The position numbers were made by a program, and so were the translations under genes. Below are positions 35,337-43,777 of a stretch of DNA of 64,000 nucleotides, piece by piece (within the stretch, counting starts at the first letter, position 1; every line of letters begins with the position of its first letter). The notes under the pieces are model-generated. The model had not been told where the DNA came from. It was given only the letters and a program-made list of their open reading frames with translations, and searched no databases. This DNA is from Marinomonas balearica (GTDB lineage: Bacteria; Pseudomonadota; Gammaproteobacteria; Pseudomonadales; Marinomonadaceae), in the NCBI RefSeq assembly GCF_004362145.1, contig NZ_SNXC01000009.1:485823-549822 (forward strand), written 5' to 3'.

Positions 35337-36728
35337 ATGACAGTATCGTCTTTGGGGGTTGGGTCAGGTTTGGATCTTCAAGAGCTGATGGAAAGTATGG
35401 TGAGTGCACAGCGCGATACAAAGGTTGAAGCTTATGAAGATAAAATTAGTGATTATGAATCGGAAGTGTCTGCCTACGGCGCGATTAAGTCAGCCCTTGA
35501 ATCGTTTCAAAGCTCGGTAGAGTCTTTGAATGACGAAGACCTTTTCACAGGTCGGACCGCCACCACCACTCAGCCAGATTCTGGCGACATCGTCTCCGTA
35601 AGCGCTGATGAAGAAGCCTCTAATGGTGCCTATAATATTTCTGTCTCTCAGCTTGCGCAAGGTAGTCGAAGTGTATCCTCTGATGGATTGTTTTCGTCCA
35701 GTGACGATGTCGTAACGTCTTCTGGAGGCGATTTGACGTTCACCGCAGGCGACGAAACGTTTACGATATCGGTAGAGTCCGGCACAACGCTCTCTGAGTT
35801 ACGCGAGCAAATTAATGATGCAGATGAGAATTTTGGTGTCTCCGCCAACCTAGTCGACGATGGTAATGGTAATGTATTTCTTACATTGAACTCAGACATA
35901 ACGGGTGACGGTAACGATCTTGTAGTCACCAATACGGATGAATCGTTAGACGATGTCTCTTCTGTTGCAACGGGAACGGGCAGTGCAGGTCTAGTTATAG
36001 GGGCTGGAGACGGTGCGCAAGATGCCATCATTGATGTCGACGGTATTACGATAAACAGCGATACCAATACATTTGATGATGCGGTATCGGGTCTGAGCAT
36101 CAAAGCACTCTCGTTATCTGCGGAAGATTCGGACGGTGAGCTCGAAACGGCGCAATCGGTAATTGATTTTGACACAGATTCGGTTCAAGAAACACTTGAA
36201 AGCTTCGTTTCGTCGTATAACTCGTTAAAATCCACGTTTGATAGTTACACAGCGGCTGGTGCGATTTTAAATGGTAGTAGCCTAGTTAGAGGGCTAGAAA
36301 GTGAGTTAAACTCTGATCTAATGACTTCATTTTCAGATGCGGGTGATTTGACATCGATGTTTGATATTGGTATTGAAATGGACGACGATGGTATGTTGTC
36401 GCTTGATACTACGGCTTTTAATGAAGCAATGGAAGACAGCTATGATGATGTAGTGACATTGTTTTCGGGCGATGATGGTGTCGCTAATATAATGGATGAA
36501 TACCTAGATAGTTATACTGGCTCTAACGGTTTATTGCAGGAAATAGCAAATGCATCCCAAGAATCGGTTGATAACACAGAAGAGAGCCTTGAAAACTTCG
36601 AATATCGAATGGACTTATATGAAGAGCAACTTACCGAAAAATTTTCAAACTTGGATGTGCTATTAGCTAGCTTAAATAACAGTGGCGATGCGCTACTAGA
36701 AAGTTTAAGCTCATTGAGCAGTTCGTGA
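35337..36728 (+). CDS. fliD: Flagellar filament cap protein FliD (HAP2)
   Basis: 463 residues. The N-terminus SSLGVGSGLDLQELMESMVS is the FliD_N signature (GxGSGLD). The D-rich middle has the NISVSQLAQ and TFTISVESGTTLSELREQIN repeats of the hook-associated family, and the C-terminus has a heptad-rich helix (YEEQLTEKFSNLDVLLASLN). It caps the growing filament and folds flagellin. The protein is very acidic, as in marine bacteria. No flagellin, fliS or hook genes are visible around it, so the flagellar regulon is split. Confidence 0.9.
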   Translation: MTVSSLGVGSGLDLQELMESMVSAQRDTKVEAYEDKISDYESEVSAYGAIKSALESFQSSVESLNDEDLFTGRTATTTQPDSGDIVSVSADEEASNGAYNISVSQLAQGSRSVSSDGLFSSSDDVVTSSGGDLTFTAGDETFTISVESGTTLSELREQINDADENFGVSANLVDDGNGNVFLTLNSDITGDGNDLVVTNTDESLDDVSSVATGTGSAGLVIGAGDGAQDAIIDVDGITINSDTNTFDDAVSGLSIKALSLSAEDSDGELETAQSVIDFDTDSVQETLESFVSSYNSLKSTFDSYTAAGAILNGSSLVRGLESELNSDLMTSFSDAGDLTSMFDIGIEMDDDGMLSLDTTAFNEAMEDSYDDVVTLFSGDDGVANIMDEYLDSYTGSNGLLQEIANASQESVDNTEESLENFEYRMDLYEEQLTEKFSNLDVLLASLNNSGDALLESLSSLSSS

Positions 36729-36787
36729 GTATAATAGCGAACACTATTTTGACATTAATCGTGATGGCTATTTTTAGTTTATGAACA

Positions 36788-37108
36788 ATGCAGTTTGATC
36801 CCGCCTCTATTGAACAGTTAGACCGTGAACTCAATCAAATAATTATGTTGAAAGACGTTGCAGCACTAACTGAGTTAGACAAGCGTATTCGAGCTTTCAA
36901 CAGTAGAGCGTTAACCGCTCAAGAATTAAAAGCCAACCAAGCACTATTGCAGCGTTTTGCTGATACGATAGCAAAAGCACAAGCCCTGATTAGAGAAGAG
37001 CGTCAAAAGGCTAGAGAGGCGCTCAATCAGTCTAAACGCAAGCGACCTCAAGTAAAACAGAACATTTCCAAGATGCGGCGCTACCACGAAGTAAATAAAC
37101 TAGAATAA
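36788..37108 (+). CDS. Small basic helical protein, possible FliT-like chaperone
   Basis: 106 residues, helical throughout with a basic C-terminus (REALNQSKRKRPQVKQNISK). It follows fliD by 59 bases on the same strand. FliT, the export chaperone of FliD, is a small helical protein usually encoded in this position (fliD-fliS-fliT), and size and location fit. Sequence evidence is weak because FliT diverges fast. Otherwise it is a hypothetical protein. Confidence 0.45.
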   Translation: MQFDPASIEQLDRELNQIIMLKDVAALTELDKRIRAFNSRALTAQELKANQALLQRFADTIAKAQALIREERQKAREALNQSKRKRPQVKQNISKMRRYHEVNKLE

Positions 37109-37283
37109 TAGTCTCTCTGATTAACCTAATTTTTATCTGGTTGCCGCTGGAGTGTTGCATATCATACACATACAATTGATTCGAATTTTCTTATTCAAAT
37201 TAAGTCTTTAAATTCTGTCTCAACGGATTTGTATTTGCGGATGCAAACTTTTAGTATGCACTCATAAAAGATGGAGTGTCATT

Positions 37284-37904
37284 ATGATCGATATTGAAAA
37301 AGCAAATGCTGAATTAGAAGGCGCAACCCCTCAGGCGATTATCGAGTGGGCACTGGGTCAGGCAGACAAGCCAATTGTTACGACAAATTTTGGTCCGCAT
37401 GAAGCGGTCATCCTACATATGGCTGTTCAGGTAAACCCTAATATCCCTGTTATTTGGATCGATTCTGGTTATAACGTGCGCGACACGTACAAAGTAGCTG
37501 AAGAGATTATTGCAAAGTTAAACCTAAACTTAGAAGTCTACACGCCAAAAGTCAGTGCTGCGCGTCGCGACGCAGCGTTAGGTGGGATTCCAAGTGTAGA
37601 AGATGATGCCCACGCAGAGTTCACTGAACAGTTCAAACTTGAGCCTTTCCGTCGTGCAATGGCAGATCAAGCGCCTGATATTTGGTTAACAGCGGTTCGT
37701 AGTGAGCAAACTGAATTCCGTAAAGACATGAGTGTAGTTGAAACAGGGCCTAATGGTGTTGTTAAAGTTGCGCCCGTCTTACATTGGAAAGAAGCAGATA
37801 TGATGAAGTATCTTGAAGAAAATGGTCTGCCTACCCCGGATCATTATTTTGATCCGACTAAAGCGCAATTTGGCCGTGAGTGCGGCCTGCATACTAAACT
37901 TTAA
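37284..37904 (+). CDS. cysH: Short phosphoadenylyl-sulfate reductase-like protein
   Basis: 206 residues. The N-terminal ATP/PAPS-binding fold has VTTNFGPHEAVILHM (PP-motif variant), IPVIWIDSGYN and a C-terminal GRECGLHTKL with the catalytic ECGLH cysteine of PAPS reductases. It lacks the CC...CxxC cysteines of APS reductase, so the thioredoxin-dependent PAPS branch is implied. It is about 35-40 residues shorter than E. coli CysH, missing much of the loop before the catalytic Cys. It gives sulfite for cysteine synthesis if functional. A terminator follows. Confidence 0.75.
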   Translation: MIDIEKANAELEGATPQAIIEWALGQADKPIVTTNFGPHEAVILHMAVQVNPNIPVIWIDSGYNVRDTYKVAEEIIAKLNLNLEVYTPKVSAARRDAALGGIPSVEDDAHAEFTEQFKLEPFRRAMADQAPDIWLTAVRSEQTEFRKDMSVVETGPNGVVKVAPVLHWKEADMMKYLEENGLPTPDHYFDPTKAQFGRECGLHTKL

Positions 37905-37934
37905 CCTCTAGACCAAACGGATTAAGAGCTTCAT

Positions 37935-37961
37935 AGGCGATACGATGTATCGCCTTTTTTG
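37935..37961 (+). terminator. Rho-independent terminator after the cysH-like gene
   Basis: AGGCGATA / TATCGCCT, an 8-bp perfect stem with a CGATG loop, followed by TTTTTTG, begins 31 bases after the stop. Confidence 0.9.
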
Positions 37962-38075
37962 TTTCTTCTCGCCTTTCAGTGCTCTTTTGAATCTTGTCGT
38001 CTTTTATGTACGATATAATAAGTTCATTGGAAGCAATATATGGGGAGCGACGTGTTGTGAGCGGGAGCGAAAAAC

Positions 38076-39326
38076 GTGATTAACTTAGAACGTAGAAAGG
38101 ATAGGCTGCGTCTTAGGCGACTTGTTTTGAATTCTCAAGGGTTACTTCAAAAGAACGCCTTCGGAAAAGGGTTAAGCGGCGCCATACACACGATTAATCA
38201 TCTTGGGTATGTTCAGATAGACACAATTTCTGTGGTCGAACGAGCACATAACCATGTGCTGTTTTCTAGAATAGAGAACTTCAAACCCGAAATGATGAAC
38301 CGTCTTCTCTACAAGCGTGAAGTGTTTGAATATTGGTCTCATGCCGCTGCTTTTCTTCCCATTAACGATTTCCGTTATTCTCTTCCTTATAAAAATGCAC
38401 TTAAGAAGGGTCAAATTCATTGGTATAAAGATCCTGATCGTAAGTTAATGAGTGAATTGCTCGAACGAATTCGACTCGACGGCCCCATTCGCTCCCGTGA
38501 CATTGAAACAGAGAAGAAAAACAATGGTGCCGGGTGGTGGGATTGGAAACCAGCCAAAAAGGCACTAGAACAACTCTTTATGGAAGGGGATTTAATGGTG
38601 AGCCACAGAGATGGTTTCCAGAAAGTCTATGACCTTACGGAGCGGGTGATTCCTGAATATATCGACATACAGCCTCCCTCAATGGCCGAATTTGCCGAAC
38701 ACCTATTGGATCAGCAACTAAGAAGCCAAGGCATTGCATCGTTAAAAAGTGCAACCTACCTTCGGCGAAATCCAGCACTGCGTAAGGCAGTGAAATCGAT
38801 GATTGAAGAACGGATACTGGACAATAAGCTGGAACAGTATACCGATCAAAATGGTACGGAGTTTGTCGTCAACGCAGGTGCTTTTGATCAACGCGCTCCA
38901 CGTGTATCGAATCGAGTACATATTCTTTCACCGTTTGATCCGTTGGTGATTCAGAGGGATCGTTTAAAAAGTGTTTTTCAATTTGACTATCAGATCGAAT
39001 GTTATGTGCCTGAAGAAAAGCGTCAATACGGTTACTTTTGCCTTCCTTTATTGCACAAAGATCAGTTTGTTGGACGGATGGATTGTAAGGTTCATCGAAA
39101 GACGAAACACTTAGAAATAAAAGCATTGTTTCTAGAACAAGCGAATTTAGAGCCAGAAAATTCAAAACCAAAGAAGAATGAAATAGACGACTTTTTAGTT
39201 GGATTCTCAGATGCCATCGCTAATTTTTGTACCTTTCAGCAGTGTGATTCGGTATCAGTGAACCGCGTCGTACCTAATCATCTAGAAAACGCTGTTAAGA
39301 ACGCGCTCGCCGTTTGTAATTTATAA
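38076..39326 (+). CDS. ycaQ: Winged-helix DNA-repair protein (YcaQ-like, DUF1006)
   Basis: 416 residues. The N-terminal LRRLVLNSQGLL...GLSGAIHTINHLGYVQIDTISVVERAHNHVL block is the hallmark of the YcaQ/AlkX family (HTH_42), DNA glycosylases that unhook interstrand crosslinks. Also present are EVFEYWSHAAAFLPI (family QxQ region equivalents nearby) and ILSPFDPLVIQRDRLKSVF...FDYQIECYVPEEKRQYGYFCLP. A GTG-containing leader precedes the ATG at 38076. It stands alone, with no SOS box that I can recognise. Confidence 0.88.
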   Translation: MINLERRKDRLRLRRLVLNSQGLLQKNAFGKGLSGAIHTINHLGYVQIDTISVVERAHNHVLFSRIENFKPEMMNRLLYKREVFEYWSHAAAFLPINDFRYSLPYKNALKKGQIHWYKDPDRKLMSELLERIRLDGPIRSRDIETEKKNNGAGWWDWKPAKKALEQLFMEGDLMVSHRDGFQKVYDLTERVIPEYIDIQPPSMAEFAEHLLDQQLRSQGIASLKSATYLRRNPALRKAVKSMIEERILDNKLEQYTDQNGTEFVVNAGAFDQRAPRVSNRVHILSPFDPLVIQRDRLKSVFQFDYQIECYVPEEKRQYGYFCLPLLHKDQFVGRMDCKVHRKTKHLEIKALFLEQANLEPENSKPKKNEIDDFLVGFSDAIANFCTFQQCDSVSVNRVVPNHLENAVKNALAVCNL

Positions 39327-39374
39327 ATGGCGAGCATGCGCTACTGCCTATGAAGAGCTGCCTATGAAGAGTTC

Positions 39375-40520
39375 CTACCGAAATCTTAAATTCGCTCTCG
39401 AAAGTTGATCTACAGATGTTTTGCCCATCAGTTTCATATCGCGTTCTAGCTCGGATCGCATTAATCCCAGCGCTCGCTCTACACCGGGCTGCCCCGCTGC
39501 CGCAAGTGGGTAGAGGTACATCCGGCCAACTCCAACTGCTTTTGCACCCATTGAAAGCGCTTTGAGTACATGAGTACCGCGTTGTACACCGCTGTCAAGA
39601 ATGACATCTACTTCATCGCCTACTTCGTCGACAATCTCTGCAAGCTGATCGAAAGAGCTTCGCGAACCGTCTAACTGGCGACCGCCATGATTAGAAATTA
39701 CGATTCCTGTACAGCCTATATCAACTGCACGACGAGCGTCTTCACGGCTCATAATACCTTTTAAGCAGAATTCCCCGTCCCAGAATTTGATCATTTCTGC
39801 GACATCGTCCCAGTTCATGGAAGGATCCAGCATATTGGTGAAATATTCTCCGATGGAGGTCGCGCTGCCGTCCATGTCTATGTGCTCATCAAGCTGAGGT
39901 AAGCTGAACTTTTCATGAGTAAGGTAATTGATGCCCCACATAGGCTTGATAGCGAATTGCAGCATGCCCCCTAATGTCAGACGAAAGGGAATGGAGAAGC
40001 CGGTGCGTAGATCTCGTTCACGGTTTCCTCCCGTAATCGAGTCGACCGTTAGCATCATGACTTGAATGCCTGATGCTTTGGCGCGTTCCATCATGGCTCG
40101 ATTTAGACCACGGTCTTTGTGGAAATAGAACTGATACACTTGCGGAGTCTTCACTTGTTTTGCTATTTCTTCTACGCTGACCGTACCAAATGATGATACT
40201 CCAAACATGGTGCCGTATTTCTCGGCTGCCGCAGCAACTGCTCGCTCGCCTTGATGGTGAAAGAGTCGTTGTAGTGCAGTAGGGGAGCAATAGACGGGCA
40301 TATCGAGTTTTTGCCCCATCACAGTGACTGAAAGGTCGATGTCTTTAACTCCCGTTAACACGTTGGGAACTAAATCACAGGATTCAAATGCAGTTGTGTT
40401 ACGCCGGTAGGTACTTTCATCGTCCGAACCTCCGTCAATATAATTAAATATGGGGCCGGGCAAACGCTTTTTCGCCAGTGTGCGAAAATCTTGGAAATTG
40501 TGGCAGTGTGATAGTCTCAT
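39375..40520 (-). CDS. FMN-dependent alpha-hydroxy-acid oxidase/L-lactate dehydrogenase
   Basis: 381 residues from the ATG at 40520, chosen because AAGGAA lies 6 bases upstream; the frame is open to 40538. The family landmarks are complete: FNYIDGGSDDESTYRRN (Tyr and FMN-contacting residues), YCSPTALQRLFHHQGE, the FMN loop MLTVDSITGGNRERDLR, and the active-site SNHGGRQLDGS with catalytic His-Arg. It oxidises a 2-hydroxyacid such as lactate, glycolate or mandelate. The substrate cannot be set by sequence. No lldP or lldR lies beside it. Confidence 0.88.
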   Translation of the reverse strand: MRLSHCHNFQDFRTLAKKRLPGPIFNYIDGGSDDESTYRRNTTAFESCDLVPNVLTGVKDIDLSVTVMGQKLDMPVYCSPTALQRLFHHQGERAVAAAAEKYGTMFGVSSFGTVSVEEIAKQVKTPQVYQFYFHKDRGLNRAMMERAKASGIQVMMLTVDSITGGNRERDLRTGFSIPFRLTLGGMLQFAIKPMWGINYLTHEKFSLPQLDEHIDMDGSATSIGEYFTNMLDPSMNWDDVAEMIKFWDGEFCLKGIMSREDARRAVDIGCTGIVISNHGGRQLDGSRSSFDQLAEIVDEVGDEVDVILDSGVQRGTHVLKALSMGAKAVGVGRMYLYPLAAAGQPGVERALGLMRSELERDMKLMGKTSVDQLSRANLRFR

Positions 40521-40697
40521 GATGGTTCCTTGTCGCAAGATATCGAGTTGTTGTTACTGATTGAGCGCATCGAGCAAGCCTATATCAAAAAGAAGGACTG
40601 TTTTTCGCTAAACTATTGGATGATTTAGGGTTCCCTTTATACTTGTATATACATATAATGCGCGCCCAGTTTTTAGCTAACATATGTAATCGAGTCC

Positions 40698-41309
40698 ATG
40701 ATAACTGATTTTTCAATTCTTTCCGCTACATTGCTATTTTTGTTTGTCATCGATCCATTTGGCAATATTCCAATATTGCTGTCGGTCATGAAAGGTGTAC
40801 CGCAAAAACGACAAGTACAGATAGTCATTCGCGACGGCCTGATCGGCTTGGTTATCTTGATGTTCTTCTTGTTTTTTGGGGCAGAATTCCTCAAATTACT
40901 TCACCTAGAGACAGAGTCGATCTCCATTGCGGGAGGTGTTGTGCTCTTTGTTATTGCGTTGAAAATGATTTTCCCAAGTGTTGCTAAACCCGATTCAGGG
41001 CCAGCTATGGAGCCCTTTATAGTACCTATTTCCATACCGATGTTGGCGGGACCTTCTACATTAGCGACGTTATTGGTGATGGTTAAAAGTTATCCCGAAA
41101 GTACCAATAATCTAATAATTGCCGTGATCGCAGCGTGGGGGATTTCTGTCGTAATTTTGGCGATGGCGCCTTTATTGAACCGATTGCTCAAAGAAAAGGG
41201 GTTGGCTGCGTTAGAGCGTTTGATGGGCATGCTGCTACTGATGATGTCCGTTCAAATGCTTGTGAACGGGGTAAGGAGTTTATTTACTCATACACTGGCA
41301 TCGTTGTAG
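40698..41309 (+). CDS. MarC-family integral membrane protein
   Basis: 203 residues with six TM segments. Conserved MarC motifs are FLFVIDPFGNIPILLSV (TM1 and loop), GAEFLKLLHLETESISIAGG and IPISIPMLAGPSTLATLL-like VPISIPMLAGPSTLATL. The molecular function of the family is unknown; it was once, wrongly, linked to multiple antibiotic resistance. It is transcribed divergently from the hydroxyacid oxidase. Confidence 0.9.
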   Translation: MITDFSILSATLLFLFVIDPFGNIPILLSVMKGVPQKRQVQIVIRDGLIGLVILMFFLFFGAEFLKLLHLETESISIAGGVVLFVIALKMIFPSVAKPDSGPAMEPFIVPISIPMLAGPSTLATLLVMVKSYPESTNNLIIAVIAAWGISVVILAMAPLLNRLLKEKGLAALERLMGMLLLMMSVQMLVNGVRSLFTHTLASL

Positions 41310-41523
41310 CGATAGAATCTCAATTATCGACTTCATACGGCATAGATTTCAGCGGTTTAATTATTCGGTTATGACGTTAATATAAAATTGACTAGTTATT
41401 AGTTAGGGAGCCGGCTAATAGTTCAGTCAATTTAGTTGCTCAAACTTGAAGGTTTGCTCTATACACATAAAATTCGAGAGTTTTTAGCCCTATTTTGAGA
41501 TTTTTACTCTCATTTTTGATGAG
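41310..41523. other. AT-rich stretch between marC and the IS5 remnant
   Basis: No gene is seen. The nearest structure is a run of short ATTTT/GAGA repeats around 41490-41520. It may include the old IS end, but I could not identify an inverted terminal repeat. Confidence 0.3.
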
Positions 41524-41709
41524 CTAGACGGATGAACCCCATGCAGATCGTGTCATTTGGACAACTCTGAGTAGATTTCCAAGTCTGAACAAGGCTAAAA
41601 GCTTGTTGTCATTCTTCGACAATCCGTTGTAGGCGATTTCTCGAAAGCCAAACCGGCATTTTAGTATTCTAATTAGGTTCTCAAATTTTGCACTAATGTA
41701 TACCTTCAA
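41524..41709 (-). mobile_element. IS5-family transposase C-terminal remnant
   Basis: The minus strand encodes about 60 residues containing AKFENLIRILKCRFGFREIA and YNGLSKNDNKLLALFRLGNL. This matches the C-terminal DDE transposase pattern KVEHPFRxIKxxFGFxxxRYRGLAKN...LFxLxNL of IS5-group elements. The catalytic Asp residues are lost, and the Glu motif survives only as the degraded KFENLIR. It stops at TGA 41524. The element is inert and marks a former insertion between marC and the repeat lipoprotein. Confidence 0.75.
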
Positions 41710-41734
41710 ATACTCTGCCCGGATAGAGGGCTTG

Positions 41735-41782
41735 CCCTAGATCTCCACAATAGGCGTGTATTGCTTGTTGTGAGATCTAGGG
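41735..41782. repeat. Inverted repeat with an 11-bp perfect stem
   Basis: CCCTAGATCTC (41735-41745) and GAGATCTAGGG (41772-41782) are exact inverse complements with 26 bases between, and further pairing CACAA/TTGT extends the stem. It lies between the IS5 remnant and the 3' end of the repeat lipoprotein gene, so it may serve as its terminator or be an IS-associated structure. Confidence 0.65.
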
Positions 41783-41846
41783 TTCTTATCGAAAAGATTC
41801 GTTATTGGTTCATGTCAGCAAAACTACCGCGTGTTCCATAAGAATA

Positions 41847-42413
41847 TTACTGCCAAATTAACGTACCCCATTCTGATTCATCCCATTTTTTTTGAGTTAC
41901 AGGATTACTTTCGTCAGTACTGGTACCGTTTTCAATAGTCACGGTTTCTGAATCATCGCTTCCGACAGAGCTATTTTCAGTATTGAGTGAAGAGCTCTCT
42001 GAATCATCGCTTCCGACAGCGCTATTTTCAGTATTGAGTGAAGAGTTCTCTGAATCATTGCTTCCGACAGCGCTATTTTCAGTATTGGCTGAAGAGTTTT
42101 CTGAATCATCGCTTCCGACAGCGCTATTTTCAGTATTGGCTGAAGAGTTTTCTGAATCATCGCTTCCGACAGAGCTATTTTCAGTATTGGCTGAAGAGTT
42201 TTCTGAATCATCGCTTCCGACAGTGCTATTTTCAGTATTGACCGGAGTGCTTTCTGATGTAACACTTCCGCCTGGGCTACTTTCAACTATTGTGACATTC
42301 TCTTCACTGGAAGTATTCTCGCTACTTGACGAAGAGTTTTCAGAGCCTGAAGATCCTCCGCATGATGCCAAAAATGTAGCGGATAAAATCGCCAGAAATA
42401 AACGTGTTTTCAT
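41847..42413 (-). CDS. Repeat-rich Ser/Asn/Asp lipoprotein
   Basis: 188 residues from the ATG at 42413, which overlaps the stop of the upstream gene (TGATG). The lipobox FLASC with Cys at about residue 18 marks an outer-membrane lipoprotein. The mature chain is low complexity: a Ser-Glu-Asn rich spacer, six 17-residue units of the form NTENSxVGSDDSENSSx, then VTQKKWDESEWGTLIWQ. The repeat region is strongly acidic and likely disordered, like a stalk or surface spacer. The C-terminal Trp-containing tail is the only segment that could fold. Function unknown; it is co-transcribed with the secreted protein upstream. Confidence 0.7.
   Translation of the reverse strand: MKTRLFLAILSATFLASCGGSSGSENSSSSSENTSSEENVTIVESSPGGSVTSESTPVNTENSTVGSDDSENSSANTENSSVGSDDSENSSANTENSAVGSDDSENSSANTENSAVGSNDSENSSLNTENSAVGSDDSESSSLNTENSSVGSDDSETVTIENGTSTDESNPVTQKKWDESEWGTLIWQ
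41948..42253 (-). repeat. 51-bp coding tandem repeat, six copies
   Basis: Six consecutive 51-bp units begin at 41948, 41999, 42050, 42101, 42152 and 42203 and differ by a few substitutions. They encode 17-residue units. A degenerate seventh copy lies upstream in the gene (SVTSESTPV region). The unit length is a multiple of three, so copy changes keep the frame. Because the units are so similar, all six frames stay open across the array, which creates long meaningless antisense frames. Confidence 0.95.
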
Positions 42414-43159
42414 CACTGTACCTTCGTAATTTGTACATAGTCTACCAAGTTATCGAGTGCGTCTATTAATGCTTGATCAGTTGTCATATTATTTGTGTTG
42501 AAATCATCTGTAAAATCATAGTCACCTGGAGAAACAACCGGATCGGTTTCTGTTTTACTTACATTAAAAGAAAGGCTTAAATATGTTTCACCAATTTTGA
42601 CGCCTAAACTATAACTTGCGCTAAGATTTGATTGAGATTTAGTGGTGCCGTTATTAACTATTGAGAAAGTACGGTTTACGAATAGGCTATTATCGGATAC
42701 AGGAAAACTAGAAATATTAAAGCTGCTGCATTCACTAAAATCTGAAACATGTCTAGTTGAAAGGTACGCATATATACTATCTGATGATCTTTCTTCAGCA
42801 GGAAATCTAACTTTATAAAGATCGCCAGTGCCGAACTCTTTAAAAGGTACTTCCACAACTCTGTAGTTTGTTGAATAATAGTTCAATTGAAGACCAATTG
42901 TAGACGACTTCGGCTCATAAGATATTTTCTGTATATTAGCACTCCAGTAGTCCTCACTTTCACATTCATCTGCTTGTTCCGAAGCGTCTTCTAAAGCAGA
43001 TATTCTTGAATTTGCAGACGTGATTTTAGAATCTAAAGCGTTAAAGTTTTGGTTTACCTCGGCAGCTTTTGCCGGTGAACCTGAAATAAATATATTAGGA
43101 ACATCTGAAAACGCTAGTGGACTAATAATTGTACTTAAAATAAATATTATGTTTTTCAT
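42413..43159 (-). CDS. Secreted protein of unknown function with an AEVNQNFN motif
   Basis: 248 residues. A Sec signal peptide (IIFILSTIISPLAFS) is followed by ISGSPAKAAEVNQNFNALDS and a short coiled-coil (ITSANSRISALEDASEQA). The FxxGxPAKAxEVNxNF motif occurs at the start of many secreted proteins that then form trimeric or coiled-coil domains. The rest is rich in beta strands (YLSLSFNVSKTE) and has few cysteines (CESEDYW, SECSSF). It overlaps the lipoprotein gene by one base, suggesting that the two act together at the cell surface. Confidence 0.65.
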   Translation of the reverse strand: MKNIIFILSTIISPLAFSDVPNIFISGSPAKAAEVNQNFNALDSKITSANSRISALEDASEQADECESEDYWSANIQKISYEPKSSTIGLQLNYYSTNYRVVEVPFKEFGTGDLYKVRFPAEERSSDSIYAYLSTRHVSDFSECSSFNISSFPVSDNSLFVNRTFSIVNNGTTKSQSNLSASYSLGVKIGETYLSLSFNVSKTETDPVVSPGDYDFTDDFNTNNMTTDQALIDALDNLVDYVQITKVQ

Positions 43160-43777
43160 ATTAAGCTATTTATCCTTATATAACTGTTAAAAATTAAAAA
43201 AAATATTTTTTTAAATATAGATTGGTGATCTGGGGTTAATTTTAAGGGATCACATTAAAGTTTGATTTTTATCGCTATATGACTGGTTGTTATCTAAATT
43301 AATCTCCTTTTTGTTTAGATTTAAAATGTTTTTTATGATTTTATATGTGTTTAAGATTGAAAAACATATATAAAGTGGAAAATGATTGAGGAGTCTTGAG
43401 TAGGCTGTTATTAAATAATGGGACCTCCATGTCAATTGCCTTATTTGAATAACACTAATAAATAAAACTGATATCTTGTTTTCTATAGCTTTTTAATTTA
43501 CTAGAGTTTCATTTTTTTTTCAATGATGCCTTTAGGGTTCTGCGAATAAGTTGGCAACATGCGACAATTTAACCAATTCTAGATAGTGAAGGCTGTTTTT
43601 TCGATTGGAATCAACTTTCTTTCGATAATACTGAATTGCCATTAAACGCCATCAAAGACCTTTTACGAAGTAGTATGAATGAGCTGATTTTATGGTAAAT
43701 ACTCGAAGCTCAAATAAAGCCTCTCTACCACAGCCAATCCTCAATCACTGAGTTTTCTATTGGAGGCACTTTATTTT
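43160..43777. other. AT-rich intergenic region with a possible gene scrap
   Basis: The first half is very AT-rich and probably holds the promoter of the secreted protein/lipoprotein pair. At 43596-43713 a plus-strand frame without a start codon reads EGCFFDWNQLSFDNTELPLN and then AIKDLLRSSMNELILW, which looks protein-like and could be the tail of a lost gene; I do not recognise it. No other gene is seen. Confidence 0.3.

Noticed and set aside
41939-42429. Long open frames on both strands across the 51-bp repeat array as extra genes, and the array as a CRISPR
   Set aside because: The repeats lie inside a lipoprotein gene, have no spacers, and the open antisense frames follow automatically from the periodic sequence.
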